From the NCBI GenBank assembly GCA_018901625.1, contig JAHIEM010000151.1:1-6680 (forward strand): a DNA stretch of 6,680 nt, written 5' to 3'. The notes under the pieces were generated by a model. That model had not been told where the DNA came from and did no database searches. It saw only the letters and a program-made list of their open reading frames with translations. The stretch comes from Nanobdellota archaeon (GTDB lineage: Archaea; Nanobdellota; Nanobdellia; Pacearchaeales; GW2011-AR1). Position numbers and translations under genes: made by a program. Positions 1-3,337 of the stretch are shown in pieces. Positions within the stretch are counted from its first letter, which is position 1. Each line of letters begins with the position of its first letter.

Positions 1-4
1 AAAA

Positions 5-829
5 ATGGATAGGAAATCAGTAGTATCATCGAATATCAAGTCAGTGGGGCATGATGGTAAAGATTTGGAAATAGAATTTAGCACTGGTAAAGTTTATAGA
101 TATAGTGACGTTCCAGTGCAGTTATATGAAAGTATGATGGCTGCTGAATCTAAGGGTAAGTTTTTTGGTAATAACATACGCAATGCGGGTTTTGCTTATA
201 ACGTAATGCTAGTAGTTAAACCTGCAGAAGAAAATAAAGTAGTTGAGCCGACAAAAATTGTTAGTAATGTGTTTTTTGTTGGTAAGGCCGGGTCCGGTAA
301 GACTACCTGCGTGGAATATTTAATTAAGCAATATGGTTGTAAATGGGCTAAGTTTGCTGGCCATATGTATTACATAGCTGAAAGGTATTTTGGGATGAAG
401 GAGAAAGATAGGGTGCTTTTACAACAGCTTGGTACAGAGTGTGGCCGAGATTTACTTGATAATGACTTATGGGTTAAGAGGCTTATGGAAGATTTGGCTA
501 TGGTGAGGGCTACATGCTTAAAGCTTGGCAGGCCCGTACCTTATTTTGTTTTGGATGATTGCCGGTTTCCTAATGAATGTGAAATGTTAATTACTTCTGG
601 GTGGGTTGGGGTGTATTTAAAGGTTGAGGATGATATTCGGGCTAAACGGCTTGTTGGGCGGGACGGCGTGGATCAGACGGCCACATTTAATCATTCATCT
701 GAAATTGGTGTGGATGAAATAGTGGCCAAATATGGTAATAATCTTATTACAATTGATGCTACTAAGGGTTATGATGCAATGTTAGCAGATCTTAAAATTG
801 CCCTTAAATTTAATAAAGTGTTAATATAG
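5..829 (+). CDS. KTSC domain fused to deoxynucleoside monophosphate kinase-like P-loop protein
   Basis: Two domains are visible in this 274-residue protein. Residues about 5-65 match a KTSC domain (SSNIKSVG, an EFSTGKVYRYSDVP stretch, then KGKFFGNNIRNAGF). This is a small module named for resemblance to the C-terminal region of lysyl-tRNA synthetase, and its role is unknown. Residues about 87-268 look like a phage deoxynucleoside monophosphate kinase, which phosphorylates dNMPs to dNDPs in the cytoplasm for phage DNA synthesis. It has Walker A GKAGSGKTT (93-101), the LQQLGTECGRDLL stretch (139-151) typical of these kinases, LDDCRFPNE (183-191), and a lid-like Arg-rich segment followed by HSSE (230-233). 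The start at position 5 fits the usual beginning of KTSC domains, but the window edge hides any ribosome binding site, so an upstream start cannot be excluded. The stop is TAG. No terminator follows before the next promoter. The kinase assignment is fairly sure; the substrate is not determined. Confidence 0.8.
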   Translation: MDRKSVVSSNIKSVGHDGKDLEIEFSTGKVYRYSDVPVQLYESMMAAESKGKFFGNNIRNAGFAYNVMLVVKPAEENKVVEPTKIVSNVFFVGKAGSGKTTCVEYLIKQYGCKWAKFAGHMYYIAERYFGMKEKDRVLLQQLGTECGRDLLDNDLWVKRLMEDLAMVRATCLKLGRPVPYFVLDDCRFPNECEMLITSGWVGVYLKVEDDIRAKRLVGRDGVDQTATFNHSSEIGVDEIVAKYGNNLITIDATKGYDAMLADLKIALKFNKVLI

Positions 830-840
830 ATTATAATATA

Positions 841-869
841 TTGACAAATTTAATAAGCTGTGGTATAAT
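841..869 (+). promoter_or_regulatory. Consensus sigma-70/sigma-A promoter with extended -10
   Basis: TTGACA (841-846) is followed by a 17-nt spacer and TATAAT (864-869), a perfect match at both hexamers. The -10 is preceded by TGTGG, giving the TRTGn extension characteristic of Gram-positive sigma-A promoters. Transcription is predicted to start near 876-877. It lies 12 nt after the kinase stop and faces the ligase gene, so it should drive the ligase and the 83-residue gene behind it. The same 16-nt block around the -10 recurs at 2239-2254. Confidence 0.88.
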
Positions 870-880
870 AAAAGTATAAG

Positions 881-904
881 ATTGAGGGTAATGGTACCTT
901 CAAT
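881..904 (+). promoter_or_regulatory. 5' leader hairpin of the ligase transcript
   Basis: ATTGAGGGTA (881-890), loop ATGG (891-894) and TACCTTCAAT (895-904) form a 10-bp stem with a single G-U wobble. It begins about five nucleotides after the predicted transcription start and ends seven nucleotides before the GGAGG ribosome binding site, which stays unpaired. No T-tract follows, so it is not an intrinsic terminator. A 5'-terminal stem that protects the mRNA from 5'-end-dependent decay is the simplest reading; a protein-binding operator is an alternative. Confidence 0.65.
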
Positions 905-910
905 AAAGCT

Positions 911-917
911 GGAGGTG
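911..917 (+). promoter_or_regulatory. Ribosome binding site of the ligase gene
   Basis: GGAGGTG sits six nucleotides (counting from GGAGG) before the ATG at 922. It is near-ideal complementarity to the 16S rRNA 3' end and fixes the ligase start, which in turn keeps the N-terminal SWIM zinc finger in the protein. Confidence 0.85.
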
Positions 918-921
918 GGTA

Positions 922-1929
922 ATGAAAGAGATACTAGATGGTGAAGTGGTTTTAGTACAGGGTTCAGCTAGTGAGCCGTATAAAGTGAGGAGAATAGGTG
1001 AAGTTATAGATTGTTCATGTCCCGCGTGGCGTAATCAGAGTTTACCAATTAATAAAAGGACTTGTAAACATATTAGGAAGATTCAAGGAGACAAAGCCGA
1101 ATCAGCGCGTATAGGCGGATCTTTAACTATGCGTGCGCCTAAAACTAAAGGTAAAGAACAGGCTGTGCCGCCAGCTTTATTATTAGCGAACAAGTGGACC
1201 CCAGAAGTCAATCCAGCAGGTTGGTGGATGTCAGAAAAGTTAGATGGTATTCGTGCATTGTGGACTGGTAAAGAGTTTATTTCACGACTTGGTAATAAGT
1301 TTTATCCTCCAGCTTGGTTTATTGAGGGGCTTCCAGATAATACAATGCTTGATGGTGAGCTTTGGATGGGTAGGGGTAAATTTCAGGAAACTATGTCAAT
1401 AGTGCGTTCTCAGGGTTTGAATCTTGAATGGGCAGCTATTACGTATAAGATTTTTGATATTCCAAATTTAAATTTTGATTTTGAAATGCGATGTGAGGCA
1501 ATGAGAGGTTTAAAATTACCTAATCATTGTGAAATTGTTGAACAGGAATTATGTATGGGCGTAACTCATTTAAGGGAAACTTTAAGTAAATTTGAAAAGT
1601 TGGGTGGTGAGGGTGTAATGTTGCGTCAGTATGGATCAAAATATGAAGGTAAGCGTTCAAATACACTGCTTAAGGTTAAAAGTTTTTTCGATGATGAGGC
1701 TGTAATAACTGGGTATGAGCCGGGTAAAGGCCGGCATAAGGGTAGGCTGGGCGGGTATCACTGTAAACTATTCAATGGCATAAAATTTAGTGTGGGTTCT
1801 GGCTTGACGGATAAAGGCAGGGATAACCCATTGTCGATAGGGACGAAAATAACATTTAGGTACTGCGAGTTGACTAACGATGGTGTGCCTAGGTTCTCTG
1901 TTTTTGTTTCAGAATGCGTAGACAAGTAG
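922..1929 (+). CDS. ATP-dependent DNA ligase with N-terminal SWIM zinc finger
   Basis: This 335-residue protein seals nicks in duplex DNA through a lysyl-AMP intermediate. All core nucleotidyltransferase motifs are visible: motif I EKLDGIRA with nucleophile K106, motif III LDGELW (143-148), motif IIIa around YKIFDI (175-180), motif IV GGEGVMLR (228-235) and motif V LLKVKSF (249-255). A C-terminal OB-fold (about 256-333) has the GYEPGKGRHKGRLGG stretch and a GVPRF ending typical of small viral and bacterial ligases (DNA_ligase_OB_2 type). Ahead of the catalytic core, residues 31-50 form a SWIM-type zinc-binding motif CxCx14CxH (C31, C33, C48, H50), probably a DNA-binding or protein-binding addition. 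The size is otherwise that of a minimal ligase without the large N-terminal domains of cellular enzymes. The gene follows its own strong promoter, leader hairpin and ribosome binding site. Expected role: joining Okazaki fragments or repair and recombination intermediates during phage replication. Confidence 0.92.
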   Translation: MKEILDGEVVLVQGSASEPYKVRRIGEVIDCSCPAWRNQSLPINKRTCKHIRKIQGDKAESARIGGSLTMRAPKTKGKEQAVPPALLLANKWTPEVNPAGWWMSEKLDGIRALWTGKEFISRLGNKFYPPAWFIEGLPDNTMLDGELWMGRGKFQETMSIVRSQGLNLEWAAITYKIFDIPNLNFDFEMRCEAMRGLKLPNHCEIVEQELCMGVTHLRETLSKFEKLGGEGVMLRQYGSKYEGKRSNTLLKVKSFFDDEAVITGYEPGKGRHKGRLGGYHCKLFNGIKFSVGSGLTDKGRDNPLSIGTKITFRYCELTNDGVPRFSVFVSECVDK

Positions 1930-1948
1930 TAAGAAAGGTGGTGAAATT

Positions 1949-2200
1949 ATGGATAAGCAGCGGTGTAAAGACTGTATGAACTTCATGGTGCGGACTATTG
2001 ATAGTTCAAACCTTAGTAATACCGAGTTTAGGAGGTCGGCCCGCGTTGTAAAGGCTATTAACGCTTATGGCGTAGCCCGGGTAATGCGTTGTAAGTTTGA
2101 ACTTACTCCACAAAAGTATTATATAGAGGGTGGCGTGGTTAATACTTTACGCGTTGACAGTTGCTCAATGTGTGATCCTTGTGACTTAGTAACTAGTTAG
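1949..2200 (+). CDS. Small Cys-rich protein, putative zinc-binding, unknown function
   Basis: I do not recognise this 83-residue protein. It has six cysteines arranged as a CxxC near the N-terminus (C6, C9), one in the middle (C48) and a CxxCxxC near the C-terminus (C72, C75, C78). This suggests coordination of one or two zinc ions, or less likely an iron-sulfur cluster. The middle is basic (FRRSARVVKAINAYGVARVMR, interrupted here by no acidic patch), which would suit nucleic-acid contact. There is no signal peptide or membrane segment, so it is probably cytoplasmic. The start is well supported by AAAGGTGG (1934-1941) seven nucleotides before the ATG. It begins 19 nt after the ligase stop, so it is probably co-transcribed from the promoter at 841-869. 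Its position suggests an accessory role in phage DNA metabolism, but nothing in the sequence proves this. Confidence 0.72.
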   Translation: MDKQRCKDCMNFMVRTIDSSNLSNTEFRRSARVVKAINAYGVARVMRCKFELTPQKYYIEGGVVNTLRVDSCSMCDPCDLVTS

Positions 2201-2223
2201 TAGGAAATATTTATTATGCAATA

Positions 2224-2239
2224 ACTTGTATAAACAAGT
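2224..2239 (+). repeat. Inverted repeat over the -35 region, possible operator
   Basis: ACTTGT (2224-2229), spacer ATAA, ACAAGT (2234-2239) is a perfect 6-bp dyad. It covers the putative -35 element (2226-2231) of the promoter ending at 2254. This is where a repressor or activator dimer would bind. It has no T-tract and few G-C pairs, so it is unlikely to be a terminator for the preceding gene. The operator role is inferred from position. Confidence 0.4.
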
Positions 2240-2254
2240 AAGTTGTGGTATAAT
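2226..2254 (+). promoter_or_regulatory. Extended -10 promoter for the DUF932-like/SbcD-SbcC unit
   Basis: TATAAT (2249-2254) is perfect and is preceded by TGTGG, giving a TRTGn extended -10. At a 17-nt spacing the -35 is TTGTAT (2226-2231), which matches consensus only in its first three bases, so the promoter probably relies on the extended -10 or on an activator. Start is predicted near 2261. The block TAAGYTGTGGTATAAT is shared with the promoter at 841-869 (15 of 16 positions). Confidence 0.8.
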
Positions 2255-2260
2255 GGTATT

Positions 2261-2372
2261 TTAGTAATTGCCCTTTGGGCCTATAACGTAACTGCATTCT
2301 AGAGCGGGTCTTGGTAGTGGGAGCTTTGCTAGCTCTTTAACCTGAGATTGTTAGGCTCAAAGGGTACTTAAA
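2261..2372 (+). ncRNA. Structured 5' leader RNA, candidate cis-regulatory element
   Basis: About 126 nt separate the predicted transcript start from the ATG at 2387. The non-coding RNA folds by eye into a four-way junction. P1 is an 11-bp closing stem, CCCTTTGGGCC (2271-2281) with GGCTCAAAGGG (2354-2364), one G-U. P2 is 2291-2295 with 2314-2318. P3 is a hairpin GGGAGCT (2319-2325), loop TTGCT, AGCTCTT (2331-2337), with two G-U pairs. P4 is TAAC (2338-2341) with GTTA (2350-2353). P2, P3, P4 and the P1 3' strand abut without unpaired bases; about nine unpaired bases (2282-2290) follow the P1 5' strand. Bases 2261-2266 can also pair with 2365-2372 with one bulge. The GGGAGGT ribosome binding site lies just outside. 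It is not a tRNA (no T-loop consensus, no suitable D arm or CCA), and I do not recognise it as a named riboswitch. A metabolite-, protein- or stability-related leader is inferred. Confidence 0.55.
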
Positions 2373-2375
2373 TTT

Positions 2376-2382
2376 GGGAGGT
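2376..2382 (+). promoter_or_regulatory. Ribosome binding site of the DUF932-like gene
   Basis: GGGAGGT lies five nucleotides (from GGAGG) before the ATG at 2387. It is strong, and it sits immediately 3' of the structured leader, so changes in leader folding could alter its accessibility. Confidence 0.85.
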
Positions 2383-2386
2383 AAGC

Positions 2387-3337
2387 ATGGCGAATAGCGT
2401 AACGTGGGGTAAGGTTGAGAGTAGGTTGAAAAGCATTGAGGATGTAAAGGTTAAAATTGAAGATTTGCTTGACGCTAATTGGCAGCCGGATTCTTACGAC
2501 GTCGATGTTCAGGCTGGCAAGTCCCTTGTTACAGTGGATTTATCCGCGGTGTTTGCGTCCATACTTGGCAGCTTTTGGAAGACTATGTATGCCGAGGGCG
2601 AATCAAAAATGATTAAGGACGCTTTACGGCAGTATTGGCAATACCGTGAAAAGCCAGCTTTAAACGCCAGGGTTGTAAAGGCCGAGGATGGTGCTGAGTC
2701 TACCATTGGGTTATCTTTGGTGCGTGACATAAAGAAGCATGTGTCAATAGATGTAAATAGGGTTATTGAGGGAGTTAATAAATCCTTTGGGTATAATAGG
2801 GCGGTTATTGGTACCAACATGACTCATACCGAAATCCAATTCCTCAATAGCAGTAGGCGCGTTGACGCTGGCGTGGGCGATTACCTCGATCCGGGCCTGT
2901 TTATATTTATGAATGGGCGAGTACAGGTTTCTGCCGGCGTAAGCAGGTTGGTCTGCACAAATGGAGCTACGGAACGGATTAACTTATTTGAAAATGATTC
3001 CTTTGAGTTTGAACCCAATATGATAGATAGGGCAGTAAATTTAACTAATTGGCTTGTTGAACAGAAGGGCAAGCCGGTGCGGTCTATAAGGGAGTTGGCC
3101 GTACTTTTAAAGGACTACCCTAAACCATTAAAACAGGGCTTTTGGCAGAAATGGTCAGAGCGGGTTGAGATGAAAAGCTTGATGTGGTGGGATGTTATTG
3201 ATGATGTAACCAGGTATGCCAACAGCTACCTTGATAATACCCGGCAAAAGTTACTGCAGATTCCTGAAATTGTACAGTCGCAGGAATTGCATACTATCTG
3301 CCCAATTTGCGCTTCTAACGTTACGGAGACATTATGA
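2387..3337 (+). CDS. DUF932-like phage protein with C-terminal CxxC
   Basis: This 316-residue protein best resembles the DUF932 family of phage and plasmid proteins, whose function is unknown. The supporting stretch is residues 163-193: VGDYLDPGLFI followed about 20 residues later by RLVCTNG (187-193). This resembles the GD-x-PG and CxNG signatures I recall for that family. The N-terminal third is mixed helical and charged. The C-terminal third is helical, with Trp-rich FWQKW (252-256) and MWWDV (266-270), and ends in CPIC (305-308), half of a possible zinc site. There is no signal peptide or membrane segment. It is the first gene after the leader RNA and its stop overlaps the ATG of the SbcD-SbcC fusion (ATGA), implying translational coupling. 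A link to recombination or replication is a reasonable inference from this context. The gene itself is certain; the family label is moderate. Confidence 0.75.
   Translation: MANSVTWGKVESRLKSIEDVKVKIEDLLDANWQPDSYDVDVQAGKSLVTVDLSAVFASILGSFWKTMYAEGESKMIKDALRQYWQYREKPALNARVVKAEDGAESTIGLSLVRDIKKHVSIDVNRVIEGVNKSFGYNRAVIGTNMTHTEIQFLNSSRRVDAGVGDYLDPGLFIFMNGRVQVSAGVSRLVCTNGATERINLFENDSFEFEPNMIDRAVNLTNWLVEQKGKPVRSIRELAVLLKDYPKPLKQGFWQKWSERVEMKSLMWWDVIDDVTRYANSYLDNTRQKLLQIPEIVQSQELHTICPICASNVTETL

Noticed and set aside
2224..2239. Terminator after the Cys-rich gene
   Set aside because: The inverted repeat is AT-rich, has a 4-nt loop and no T-run after it, and it overlaps a promoter.
2271..2364. tRNA or tmRNA-like gene in the leader
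   Set aside because: The cloverleaf-like drawing and a 7-bp CCCTTTG/CAAAGGG match invite it, but there is no T-loop consensus, no D-loop GG at the right place, no credible anticodon arm and no CCA end.
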